From Owenia fusiformis (lineage: Eukaryota > Annelida > Polychaeta > Sabellida > Oweniidae): a stretch of DNA of 64,000 bases. The stretch's first letter is position 1. Each line of letters starts with the position of its first letter. The notes below the pieces were generated by a model. That model ran no database searches. It saw nothing but the letters and a program-made list of their open reading frames with translations, and was not told the origin of the DNA. Position numbers and translations under genes: made by a program. The DNA lies in the NCBI GenBank assembly GCA_903813345.2, contig CAIIXF020000003.1, forward strand, positions 3,068,109-3,132,108, read 5' to 3'. Of the stretch, positions 24,944-34,665 are shown piece by piece.

Positions 24944-25289
24944 CACACCAATCGGTGGCACTAGTAACGCGTGAAATAACACTTTGAGATTCAAGCTTTT
25001 CTAACTTATCTTTCACTCTAGCCATTAATGGTAAAGGTAAACGTCTGGAGCAAGATACACTATAAGGCACAGCGTCTGATTTTAGGTCAATGTGAACTGG
25101 CTTACAGTCAATCTTACCAACGTCACCGTAACAGTCATTAAAGGTATCATGAACAGACCCTAAATCTTTGAAAAGACCCATGGCTACAGCACAGCCCCTG
25201 GACAAAAGATTTACCCCAGAAAAAGTATCTGCGACATGCATGTTTACCCTGTATTTGCGTGACGCATGGGGAATTTGAGCGGTAAACAC
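24944..25289 (-). CDS. Gypsy pol, protease/RT junction part upstream of the hAT insertion
   Basis: About 115 residues in the -1 frame relative to gag-protease. It ends in ATDWCAPI, the conserved start of the gypsy RT fingers, exactly at the hAT target site. It would continue in frame into 22150 without the hAT element. Entry is probably by frameshifting at 25289-25295 rather than by its own start. Confidence 0.8.
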
Positions 25290-26467
25290 CCCTTTACATT
25301 TGACAGGACCCCTGGACTACTGAGCTTAACTCTACTCGGACGTAATGGAGGAGGATTAGGCAAACTAGAGTATGTATCACTGGTGATCATGGCAACATCA
25401 GCCCCTGAATCGATTTTGAAACGAATGGGATTGTTACCTGCTATCCTAAGTTCTTTAAACCACGCTGGTACTTGATCATTCACATCTGTGACGTCTGTCA
25501 TATTGTCAATATCAACAGAATCAGCCAGCGGTGTTGTATTAATATCGTCACTCTGGCTACCTGGAACGGGTGAAGCTTGTGAGCGTACATCGACATCTGT
25601 CCCGAAGATCCGGTCTGGTAACCCTGGAATGCCTGGGTCATTGGGAATTACCATTTCCGATAGGAATACATAATCCTCATCTTGATCTTCTACGTATTCT
25701 GTAGATTCAATTTTCTTGTTTGAGCTTTTACTCGGAAGTTTATTAACAGTCCCACCTTTTGTCTTGCGGCATGCCCTTTTAAAATGCCCGATGCCCTTAC
25801 AGGCGGAACATTGTTTTCCATGGGCATTACACTGCCCCTCTGCATGCTTACGAAGACAGTTACCACATTCACGGTCGGGTTTCTGTTTGCGGTGATTTGA
25901 ACTATTTCCACGGGCTTTAATCGCATCAACAGGTTGAGGCGGGCCAGTCTCGCGCACAGCCTCTCGGATTCTTGCCATTTCAATACATCGATGCAACGTG
26001 AGTTTAGAATAGTCCATCAGTTTTATCTTGTTTTGAAGTTCCACGTTAGATAGTCCATTAACGAACTGATGAAGTATTTCCGTCTCTTTATTTTCGAAAG
26101 CGCAAACCTCTGATTGTTCGTACAGTTCTCTCAGGAACGTGTCAACAGACGAAGAGTTTTGTGCGATCTCATGAAAACGCCGCTGCTCGTCTATCACATT
26201 AACTTTAGGAACGAAATACTCGTCGAATTTCCTCAAAATGGTTTCATATTTAGATCTATCCTCTCCTTCTGCGAATATAAAGCTGTTATAGATCGCTTCT
26301 GATCTGGGACCCATAATATAAAGTAAACTGTTTATCTGGCTTTCCTCCGATTCAGAATCAAGTTTTGCGGCTGTCCTGAATCTTGTGAAGCGTTGCTTCC
26401 AGAACCTCCATAGTTTCGGGTTATTTGTATCCAAATTTTCCGGTGGTGTCAGTCTAAATGATGCCAT
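25244..26467 (-). CDS. Gypsy gag-protease polyprotein
   Basis: 407 residues starting at ATG 26467, about 90 bp inside the 5' LTR. An N-terminal capsid-like helical region covers about residues 1-180. Cys/His modules follow: CGNCLRKHAEGQC and a CCHC knuckle CSACKGIGHFKRAC at about 220-235. The retropepsin motif RFKIDSGADVAMI lies near 350. The frame stops at 25244, after overlapping the -1 frame that continues into RT. Confidence 0.88.
   Translation of the reverse strand: MASFRLTPPENLDTNNPKLWRFWKQRFTRFRTAAKLDSESEESQINSLLYIMGPRSEAIYNSFIFAEGEDRSKYETILRKFDEYFVPKVNVIDEQRRFHEIAQNSSSVDTFLRELYEQSEVCAFENKETEILHQFVNGLSNVELQNKIKLMDYSKLTLHRCIEMARIREAVRETGPPQPVDAIKARGNSSNHRKQKPDRECGNCLRKHAEGQCNAHGKQCSACKGIGHFKRACRKTKGGTVNKLPSKSSNKKIESTEYVEDQDEDYVFLSEMVIPNDPGIPGLPDRIFGTDVDVRSQASPVPGSQSDDINTTPLADSVDIDNMTDVTDVNDQVPAWFKELRIAGNNPIRFKIDSGADVAMITSDTYSSLPNPPPLRPSRVKLSSPGVLSNVKGCLPLKFPMRHANTG
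25289..25295 (-). promoter_or_regulatory. Candidate -1 frameshift heptamer
   Basis: On the - strand the frame reads GTA AAG GGG, and the seven bases A AAG GGG fit the X XXY YYZ pattern. The downstream RT frame is exactly -1. GGG in the second position is not a favoured slip codon, so a one-base mutation is an alternative. No pseudoknot was evaluated. Confidence 0.4.
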
Positions 26468-26557
26468 TACTGTCCTATAGGATTATCGGGCACTATATAT
26501 GAGTAATATCCGGCATAAACACCAATTTAATCCAATTTTAACCACATCTAGTCACCA

Positions 26558-26692
26558 TGTTATGAGAATTGAACTTCACTCGTGTCGTGTCTGACTATCA
26601 ACTGCGTTTATTCCATAGATGTGACGTAACACATTTGTACAATTATGACATAACATAAAGCATCTAATTAACATAATTAAGACATTATGACA
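26558..26692 (-). repeat. 5' LTR of the gypsy element
   Basis: 135 bp, identical to 19191-19325. It is followed (reading -) by the TGGTGAC primer-binding-site candidate at about 26545-26557. Confidence 0.93.
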
Positions 26693-26697
26693 ATCTA

Positions 26698-27280
26698 TAG
26701 CTCCGAAAAAATCTGTATTCTTCATTTCATTAGAGATTTCTAGGAAGGACTTATACCAAGTTTGATCAGTTGACTTTAAACAACTATCTAGGCCATGTTT
26801 AATTAGGGTATCAGAAATTGATTTAATATAGGGCCAGGATGAAATCTTATTATCTTCGAAACGCTTAAACATTTCCATAAATACATTTCTAAAAAGTGTA
26901 CTTTTTTCCATGCGCTTCTGTAGATGAAGGTAATAATCTATTATTCTTTTGTCAATGGTATTCAAAATCGGACGCCATCCTAAATCACCAATAACCGCTT
27001 CCCTGACAGGCTTCATATTTAGATTAAAAACTGATCTTCCAATGTTATATTGGAAAGAATTCATATCGTTACATTTGGATTTCGATTCAAAAGTAAGAAT
27101 ACCACACCCATGTAATATTGCTGGAATGAACACATTATTGTGAAGAGTATCGCCAAATTTAAATCGTTGTATATTAGAGTGCTTGTTTAGTGTTGTATTA
27201 ATATAGAGGCTTATTTTCTTAGCTTTGGGTCTTAAAAGTTCCTTAAAATGTATATAGCAATATTTATAAAATAATAACAT
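26698..27280 (-). pseudogene. Upstream piece of the split LINE ORF
   Basis: About 194 residues downstream of the RT catalytic core in the same LINE, with the thumb-like block PAILHGCGILTFESKSKC. The open frame runs straight to the gypsy target site, after which the coding continues at 19185. Sequence 5' of 27280 shows in-frame stops and no palm motif, so the relic is truncated. Confidence 0.65.
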
Positions 27281-27475
27281 AAGACTACAGTTGGAAGATC
27301 GTAGACTTATGATGAATTCTAAATATCAATCAAAAGTTGGTATTTTAAATCTCGATGATAAAAAGGTTATAGATAGGATTACACTCACTTCAAAATCAGT
27401 TTGCAACCCATTGAAAACAAGACAAGGCATTAACATGGAAACTTCTTCACCGATCGCGACCAATTGTTAAAGACG

Positions 27476-27590
27476 CCGGGCACAAACCGCCGAACACCAA
27501 TCACCGAACGCCGAACCCCAACCGCCGCACCAAAAAAGTTGGAAACAATAACAATATGTCACCACTTGTGATGCGGGTGACATAGGAATA
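27476..27590. repeat. GTCACC hairpin family, copy 2
   Basis: Inverted relative of 28395-28490: GCCGGGCACAAACCGCCGAA, then AAGTTGGAAACAATAACA, then ATGTCACCAC with GGGTGACAT. The gene-like frame here is an artefact of the repeat. Confidence 0.6.
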
Positions 27591-29430
27591 TGCCAGTTAT
27601 ATATATTTCTTTTAACACCTTCATTAAAAGTAATGTTTTTATTACACATCAAAATAAAGTAAATAATATCTCACGATTGGAACTCTCTTTCTAGGAATCA
27701 AACCTATTCCACATGCACTGGTGAAAAGGACGATTTTTTGCAATGTCATTATGTTTAATCACAAGTACGCATGCGCATGATTACATTGCATGGCAAGGGG
27801 GATTGGCTCCCAGAGTGCAACATCGATATTCTGTCCCATATATGAGCATGTCGTGATACAAAATTCGAATTCAAGCATCCGCCATTTTGTTCACTTCAAC
27901 ATTTGAATCGTGAATTTTGATCTTATTTCCTCACGAAAAATTCCAAAACTCACAAGAAATGATCGAGATATTAGTTCGAATCTTTTGGACCGTTTATTTT
28001 GAATTTATAGTCGGTTATAATTTCCGAAAATAACGACATTTCGACGTTTTCATTGTTGGAAAATATCGAGTGTCGATCCTGGGAGCCAATCCTCCTTGTT
28101 GCATGGTAAATCTACTGTTTAAATGAGTACCAAGCAATCAAAGGTCGAAAGTTTGTTTTTTTTAAAAACGTTCCAAAATATTCTACCAAAACAAACATTT
28201 GATAGAAAGAAAGATGACGCGCAGGTGTAGGTCGGACTGGATAGAAATACTTAATAAATTTAGCATTCAATTGAATATAAAGATGGCGTTCTGTTAAAAT
28301 CTCTAAAAATGCCCTCCTAATAATAACTACAAAAATATACAAAAGCTATTAATGACTTCAAAAACTATAAGAGGCCCCTTGAAGGGTCTTTTAATTATGT
28401 CTCCACCAGAAGTGGTGATATATTGTTATAGTCTCCAAGTTTTTTCTAGATGGTGTTCGGTAGTTTGTGTTTGATGTCTGTAACAAATTCTTACAGCTTC
28501 CGATAACTTAACAATATCTGTTTAGACTGATTTCTATTTTTACTGTCAACATATTGGGATCACATCATTATAAGCTTCTCGTTCTGCATGCGTGGTGTCT
28601 CATTATTGGTTCCTTAATGGGCGGGAGTTGACAACAGAAGACGCTTACGGATCCACCCGGTCTTGCACCCAAAAATGTTGTCATGGAGAGAGAACAAGAT
28701 ATGTTGTCATGGAGATAACAGAAATGTTGTCATGGAGAAAGTAAGAAACGCATTCATTTGTTTTACTTTAAATCTTTCCAAATCCACGTGTGATTTTTAT
28801 CAATGTGTGCCAAGTCAATGATCCCATTAATTCTAAAGTTATTTCATTTTCTAACAAAATCTCACTTATTTTGCCCAATATTTCAGTTCCATTATTTTGA
28901 AACATTGAATACATGTTTTAAATCAAGACTAGGCTTAGCAGGGCATCTGATTTGGTACAAAAATTAAGCTACCCACGAATGCTGTTTTTTCTCCGGGGCC
29001 TTGCAATAACTAACGAAAACAATGGTGTGGACATTTCTTGATTATTTCCGCTGTTTCTTTTTGTTGCTACTTCATTTCTCAAAGTATCCATGCCAATTTC
29101 TTGACTCTGTTGAAAGCCCATGGTCCAATCAACCGTACCTCTTTATCTTATGATGACCGCCCAGAATGATAGAGCGTGGGAACCGACTATGCCAAATGCT
29201 ACGGATATTGCAGCTATGTGTGTTGTGTTTTCAAGTGTTATTTTATATTTGTCCGACAAATCGATGGTTTTGATGGTTTTGATACTATCTACATGTATTT
29301 AATAGTATCTAGATGTATCGTTCATTCATTTGACTAATAAAAATCATAACTGCCTGGAAATATGAATAAAGTATGTAAATAAATGAACTAATAAACGTCA
29401 AATTAAGAAGCAAAAGTCTTTTCTGGGTCA
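27591..29430. other. Gene-free stretch
   Basis: No supported coding region. It contains another GTCACC hairpin copy at 28395-28490 (inverted relative to 27476) and three short tandem copies of ATGTTGTCATGGAGA at 28675-28740. A pair of GGGAGCCAATC-like motifs at about 27805 and 28080, in inverted orientation, may mark ends of a further short element. Confidence 0.45.
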
Positions 29431-29431
29431 C

Positions 29432-29800
29432 TGCGAATGGCATGATTTCCTCGAGTCTCTTCAGTTGTAAGGCAACCATACTGGGACCGATTCGCGTCGT
29501 TCCACTACTGCCCTTGGTGGGGGCCCGCTACCATACTATATGACTCCCGGAGTTTACTAAAGCACGTTAGTGGAGGAACCAACCACAGTCTCACAATCTG
29601 TCTCCGGCAAGAGCGGCCAGAGAACCAACCCATGCCAAGGGCCGGTAAACGGTTGGACCTTCGGACCGGATGTCCGTAGTGACAATGATCAACAACTCCG
29701 TACCTGGGGCTCGAACGCGGGACCTCCGTATCCCACGACGTTCAACCGCAAAGTAGCCTCAGTCTACACCACTAGGCTACCCTGCTTAGGTGTCAAAACT
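29432..29800 (-). mobile_element. tRNA-derived SINE
   Basis: Read on the - strand from about 29797: GTAGCCTAGTGGTGTAGAC resembles a tRNA A box, and about 50 bases later GCGTTCGAGCCC resembles a B box. Together they look like an internal pol III promoter. A G/C-rich body of about 300 bp follows, unlike its AT-rich surroundings. No tRNA cloverleaf was folded, so a tRNA gene is not claimed. The 80-residue + frame here is spurious. Confidence 0.65.
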
Positions 29801-29809
29801 GCTAAAAAA

Positions 29810-32090
29810 TAATGTACTTGTTACAATTATTTGCTTGGATAAACATGATATAACATTTCTTAATTAATTAATCGGATTTAGTTGGAATTGAAGTTCGACC
29901 AAACGATCAAGGCAATGCAATCAACAACTCTTGCAAATGTGAACGGGAGTCGTAAAGACAGTAAATACAAGAATCGTGATCAATGTAAAGTATAATATTT
30001 GAGACACATCTTTGAATATCGGGTAGGAGAAACATTCCAAAATGAAGAAGAATCATTTAGAACATTTGATTTGTTGCCAATATATCAATTGCGTCTCAAA
30101 TGAATGAAATAAAGGGTATCGCGGGCCACTAAAGCCGATGAGTGAAAACAATTATTATTCGCACCTAGATCGCTCAATATAATAGTGTAGCTACGTCGAG
30201 GAAAATAAGCTATTTTGACGCTTGAAATAACCTGATTATATGCTTATTAATAATTACGCGTGGCCATTAAACACAAGTGTTGTGTAGAACAAAAACAAGA
30301 AAACTGAACGACCTATTAAGGAACTGTACTTCAGTTTCAAAGTGTTCAAGATATTTCCGCATGTTCAAAAACACAAAATTTATATTTTAAGCTATCCATA
30401 TATATATCCAATTCATATAACAGGGAAAACATAATCATTGTTCCGAAAAAGATTTACACTCGCTACTCAAAATGAGGCATGGACACAAGTACAGAGAATA
30501 GCCTAGTGAATGAAGGCATCTATCTAGTAGAGGCTTTTCCATATAGCTTTGAAATCTCGTTAAGGTCTCGTTTTAATGAGATTTTAGGAGATCTGCATTT
30601 TTAACCACTAAAGACTAACATTTTCTTCTATTTGAATTCTGTACGTAATATTTTGAGCGGGGACGTACCATATTTTTCAGGGTGTATCATTAACATTCTA
30701 GGGTTTAATTCTCTATTTTGTTCTGGTAAATACATGTATCATTATGATATATAAAATCGCAAAAATAACTTTCCAATGATGTGTTTAACGTGTGGCTAGC
30801 CATGCTTTACCATGATGAATAAATGCACCTAAACCTTTGGTTTGTAAAATCGTGTTTTTAAAGTAGAATACGCAATGCTTGATTTCTCGGTTATTAGACG
30901 GGACCAATTTCATTTTTGTATTTGACGACATTTTAGAGGCCGAGCGTCGACCGCAGATCAATTAATTAAATCAGTGTATTTCTGCGGCGAGCGTAGGAAA
31001 ACTATGCTCGCCTTGCGGTCTCAGCTCCGTACGGAGTATCCAGTTTTTTACAGGCCGCAGGGTCGCCGTAGAAATTATAACTCGGATTTATAATATTTGT
31101 TCATTTCTGAGGTCCCCGTAGAAATCAACTGGCTCAACAAGATTGAATCATTATTTGTCAATGTTTCACGATCACTTTTCATTTGATATTACATCCTAGC
31201 ACTTTGAATAACATTTATAAATTGTCCTGATGTGAATAAAATGATAGATAGACCGCACGGCGGCCGTGGGAAATGTGACCGGGGTTTTAGGAGGATGGGC
31301 AACGACTGACTTGGATGAATCCATCATGTCTAATTAAAGATCTATTGGTCATACTAAAAAAGGGTGGATCTTAATAGGTGTAATTTCCTTTTTTGCGACA
31401 TGATATGTCCACATAAACAACAGCCATAGATATTTTGAAAATTAATTACGCAGTACGTGACCGTTCATAACTGTTTGTGTAATTTATTTCATCCTATACT
31501 TGGTAGCGTTATAGGGAAATAACATGCAAGGAATATGATTTATATCTGAGTTGAGTGGATATCTCCAGCTCAGCAGTCCCCGGGAATTTTGTCCAGTTGA
31601 GTTTCTTGGAAGATGTTGTTTTCAGGTTTTAATTATGTAGGGTTATGTAATGTTATGTAATATTATGTAATGTCATGTAATGTTTTGTAATATTATGTAA
31701 TGGTATATTTTTATGATGCAATACATTTCTACGACTCAAACACACCGGTTTACTTGTTTATATCATGCAACATCGTAAACAAAATTACAGTCGTTCAACA
31801 AAATCCAGAAATTGTTGAAATCCGACAATTTGCAATCAAAATGTGGATGAATTGATATCCTAAATATTAAGAATTGAGATAAAATATTCATGTTTTGATT
31901 GTTATTATACGACTAGGGTTCCATATTTACATTCAAAGCAAAATTAACACTCATAATACTGTATCAAATAAAACTTCAATTTGAATTCAAGGATGAAACA
32001 TCAACTTCCTGCACACTCCACGCAACAGACATGCATGCATGTTATATTGTTGTATTATTAAATACATTATCATTATATCAGACATACAAG
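29810..32090. other. Gene-free stretch with MITE remains and a short tandem repeat
   Basis: No supported gene. Positions 30935-31290 carry GTCGACCGCAG and GGCGGCCGTGGGAAATGTGAC blocks, related to the repeats at 10550 and 56645. Positions 31617-31705 are a degenerate 10-bp array (TTATGTAATG). Confidence 0.5.
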
Positions 32091-32094
32091 TTAT

Positions 32095-32300
32095 TATCCC
32101 ACCGAACGAGGTTCGAGGAGAATATAGGAAAGCGGTCCGTCTGTCATTCCGACCGCTGGTTCGTTCGTTCGTTCGTCTGTCCGGGCGATAACTCAAATAC
32201 CGTTTAACGGATTTGATTTAAATCGTATACTGTAGGCTCATGCCTTATGGGTGTAGGACCTCTGCTCGCGAAGTAATTTTAATATGGCCGCTTAATTCAA
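32095..32300. repeat. Dispersed repeat with TTCG tetramer run
   Basis: Contains TTCGTTCGTTCGTCTGTCCG followed by GGCGATAACTCAAATACCG. This style of repeat is common in marine invertebrate genomes as far as I recall, but I cannot name a family. Confidence 0.4.
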
Positions 32301-32375
32301 AATGGCCGCCATTTTTCGTAAAAATATAATCTTTAATAACTAAAATACTATTTGCAATGGGTGATTGGTCACACG

Positions 32376-32790
32376 TATTCATTCATTCAATTCAATTCAA
32401 TTTATTATTCAATTCTAGTTTTCATACAATATTAATTTACAAGTGATATGAAAAGGACACCCCGAGGGGTGTATGGATTCCATGTTTTGAAAAAATAAAA
32501 TGTGTTACACATAAAGCATGTTATGTTAGAACAGTTATTGTAATGTACAAATTTACAAAGCATACATTTTTAATTATCTTGATGTAACATAGTGGAAGTA
32601 TGGTTCAAACTAACTAATAATGACTTAACAAATTGGACTTAAACTTTCGTTGAAACATTTTTATATGAATTGAGTTTCTCAAATCAGTAGATAAAGAGTT
32701 ATAAATTGATGGACCACTTGTCCCGATTGATTTCCTTCCATATTCTGTTCTAAAAGGTTGAACAATCAAGTATCGACTCCACACTGTAGT
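32376..32790 (-). mobile_element. LINE 3' end (CR1/L2/RTE-like), 5'-truncated
   Basis: Reading on the - strand from about 32790, a frame encodes the typical end of a LINE ORF2 (PFRTEYGRKSIGTSGPSIYN, then LSTDLRNS and FKSNLLSHY) before a stop near 32620. It terminates in tandem TGAAT units at 32376-32410. Clade assignment is tentative. Confidence 0.65.
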
Positions 32791-33184
32791 GGGGACATAA
32801 AAAGCTGGCTAAAATGAATTAATAACGATAATAATGAATAGCAATTATATGCAAATAGGTAATGTCTGACTGATCACATGTTCTCATGTGTTTTATATAA
32901 ACTGACACTAAATATCATCCAATATGCTGCATAATGTTATTTATGACAAAAAGTTAATTCCATATTTAAGGATACAGAAATGAGTGAAACAATTCTGTAT
33001 CGGAGAGTCGGCAAATGATCAACTAATGTCAGACCAGTTTGTTTCTTAGTCAAGTTTTCGACATTTAAGTGAGTCGTAACATTTGCTTCTTATTGTTGCA
33101 AAAAATGTTTATGAATACATGTAGAGTGTGAAAAGGGAGAATCAACTGCACTAAACATTACTAAGATTAAATAAAAAAGCAACA

Positions 33185-34144
33185 ATGGATTGGAACGCTA
33201 CCACAGAGACGATGATAAAATTTAAAGTAAGCACACTTGTTACATTTGAAGAAAAGCTCATCTATGGCATTATAGCTGCAATAGGATTTGTTGGCAATTT
33301 TTTTGTTATTTTTGTATTCCTTAAATCTGATGAATTTCGAAGAAAACTTTGCAATATGTTGATTATACATCAGAGCGTACTTGACATGTTGGCTTCGTTG
33401 CTCGTAGTATTGAACAAAATATTTGATGATATGGACTGGATAAAGGAAGAAGGCTTTTTGGCAAGTTTCGTCTGCACTGTTTGGCTGTCGAACTTTTTCC
33501 CTTGGGTGCTAGCTGCAACTTCCGTATTCAACCTCGAGGCGATAACCATTGAGCGATACATCTCTCTGATACACCCATTATTCTACAGGAAACACATCTC
33601 GAAAAAACTTCTTTGGAGAGTCATAGTCCTTTTATGGTTTGTAGGCGCGGCACATGTAAGTTACGAAATCTGGACTTCTGTCTTAGATGGAACAACGTGC
33701 TCCTTGTGGACAAAATGGCCGAGTAAACAATTCCAAGACATATATGCCATATACAAATTAATTGTTGAATTGCTCATGCCAATTTGTATCCTGGTATATT
33801 GCTACAGCAGAATTGTCTATATGATTCACAGTGGATCAAAATCAAAAATTGGATCATCGCAACGTGAGCAACAAATGTCTAAAAGCAGAAATATCGTTAT
33901 ACGTACATTGATTTTTGTGTCATTTGGATTTTTCGTATGTTGGGGACCAATTCTTGTATATGGACTGATAAAACGTCTACGTATCGTAGCAGACTTCAGA
34001 AGAACGCCACTCCAGATCACAACGTACATGGCGTTTGCGAATTGCAGCATCAACCCAATTATTTATTCATTCAGTCACACTTTGTTTCGGAAAGAGGTGA
34101 GGAAGATTTTCATGAATGCCACCACGAGGGAAGTCGGTAAATAG
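33185..34144 (+). CDS. Rhodopsin-class G protein-coupled receptor, single exon
   Basis: 319 residues with seven predicted helices. Family signatures: GFVGN in helix 1; HQSVLDMLASL with the helix 2 Asp; the extracellular Cys of helix 3 (SFVCTVW) pairing with a Cys in loop 2 (GTTCSLW); TIERYISLIHPL, an ERY form of DRY with the following P; FFVCWGPI, the CWxP of helix 6; and NCSINPIIYSF, the NPxxY of helix 7. The N-terminus has one sequon (NATT) and the tail is short. The ligand class cannot be assigned; peptide or amine orphan receptors are the nearest style. It is intronless, preceded by about 1 kb without genes. The stop codon lies within the first unit of a minisatellite that fills the presumptive 3' UTR. 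Confidence 0.88.
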   Translation: MDWNATTETMIKFKVSTLVTFEEKLIYGIIAAIGFVGNFFVIFVFLKSDEFRRKLCNMLIIHQSVLDMLASLLVVLNKIFDDMDWIKEEGFLASFVCTVWLSNFFPWVLAATSVFNLEAITIERYISLIHPLFYRKHISKKLLWRVIVLLWFVGAAHVSYEIWTSVLDGTTCSLWTKWPSKQFQDIYAIYKLIVELLMPICILVYCYSRIVYMIHSGSKSKIGSSQREQQMSKSRNIVIRTLIFVSFGFFVCWGPILVYGLIKRLRIVADFRRTPLQITTYMAFANCSINPIIYSFSHTLFRKEVRKIFMNATTREVGK

Positions 34145-34665
34145 TCAGACAATTACAGAACATATAATGTAACATAACAGTGCGTTTAATTTACGATGTC
34201 AACACAAATGACCTCAGTAAATAGTCAGACAATTACAGAACATATACTGTAGCAGAACAGTGTGTTTACGATGACAACACAAATGACCTCAGTAAATAGT
34301 CAGACAATGACAGAACATATAATGTAGCAGAACAGTGTGTTTACGATGACAACACAAATGACCTCAGTAAATAGTCAGACAATGACAGAACATATACTGT
34401 AGCAGAACAGTGTGTTTACGATGACAACACAAATGACCTCAGTAAATAGTCAGACAATTACAGAACATATAATGTAGCAGAACAGTGTGTTTTCAATGAC
34501 AACACAAATGTGGTCAGTAAATAGTCAGACAATGACAGAACATATAATGTAGCAGAACAATGTGATTACAATGACAAAACAAATGAGATCAGTAAAGAGT
34601 CAGACAATTACAGAACATATAATGTAGCAGAACAGTGTGTTTTCAATGTCAACACAAATGAGGTA
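34137..34665 (+). repeat. 75-bp minisatellite starting on the GPCR stop codon
   Basis: Seven copies of a 75-79-bp unit starting (G/A)GTAAATAGTCAGACAAT. The first copy includes the last codons and TAG stop of the receptor; the others start at about 34216, 34291, 34367, 34441, 34515 and 34589. Later copies retain GTAGCAGAACAGTGTGTTT and ACACAAATGACCTC. The array runs straight into the next one. Confidence 0.9.

Larger units (their letters stand above)
19191..26692 (-). mobile_element. Ty3/gypsy LTR retrotransposon, interrupted by a hAT element
   Basis: Transcribed on the - strand. The 135-bp LTRs (26558-26692 as 5' LTR, 19191-19325 as 3' LTR) are identical base for base, begin TG and end CA. 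The target duplication is ATCTA (19186-19190 and 26693-26697). Order is gag with zinc finger and protease, then RT, RNase H and integrase in pol, the gypsy order. Just inside the 5' LTR is TGGTGACTAGATG as primer-binding-site candidate; its first seven bases fit the complement of the tRNA-Trp 3' end. A purine tract AAAAGGGGAGA abuts the 3' LTR. Very short LTRs and the Cys/His arrangement suggest the mag-like lineage (inference). No env-like frame. Confidence 0.92.
18605..27475 (-). mobile_element. LINE-1 in this nest: non-LTR retrotransposon relic, split by the gypsy insertion
   Basis: The coding remnant lies on the - strand in two pieces, 26698-27280 and 18742-19185, that join in frame once the gypsy element and one copy of its 5-bp target duplication are removed. 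The left flank to about 18605 resembles a 3' UTR: related sequence occurs again at 38375-38670, where the same 3' UTR and the segment near 27290-27360 are juxtaposed. The 5' end near 27475 is truncated. Boundaries are approximate. Confidence 0.65.

Noticed and set aside
29570-29812. 80-residue + frame and possible tRNA gene
   Set aside because: The segment reads better as a - strand tRNA-derived SINE; no complete cloverleaf could be supported.
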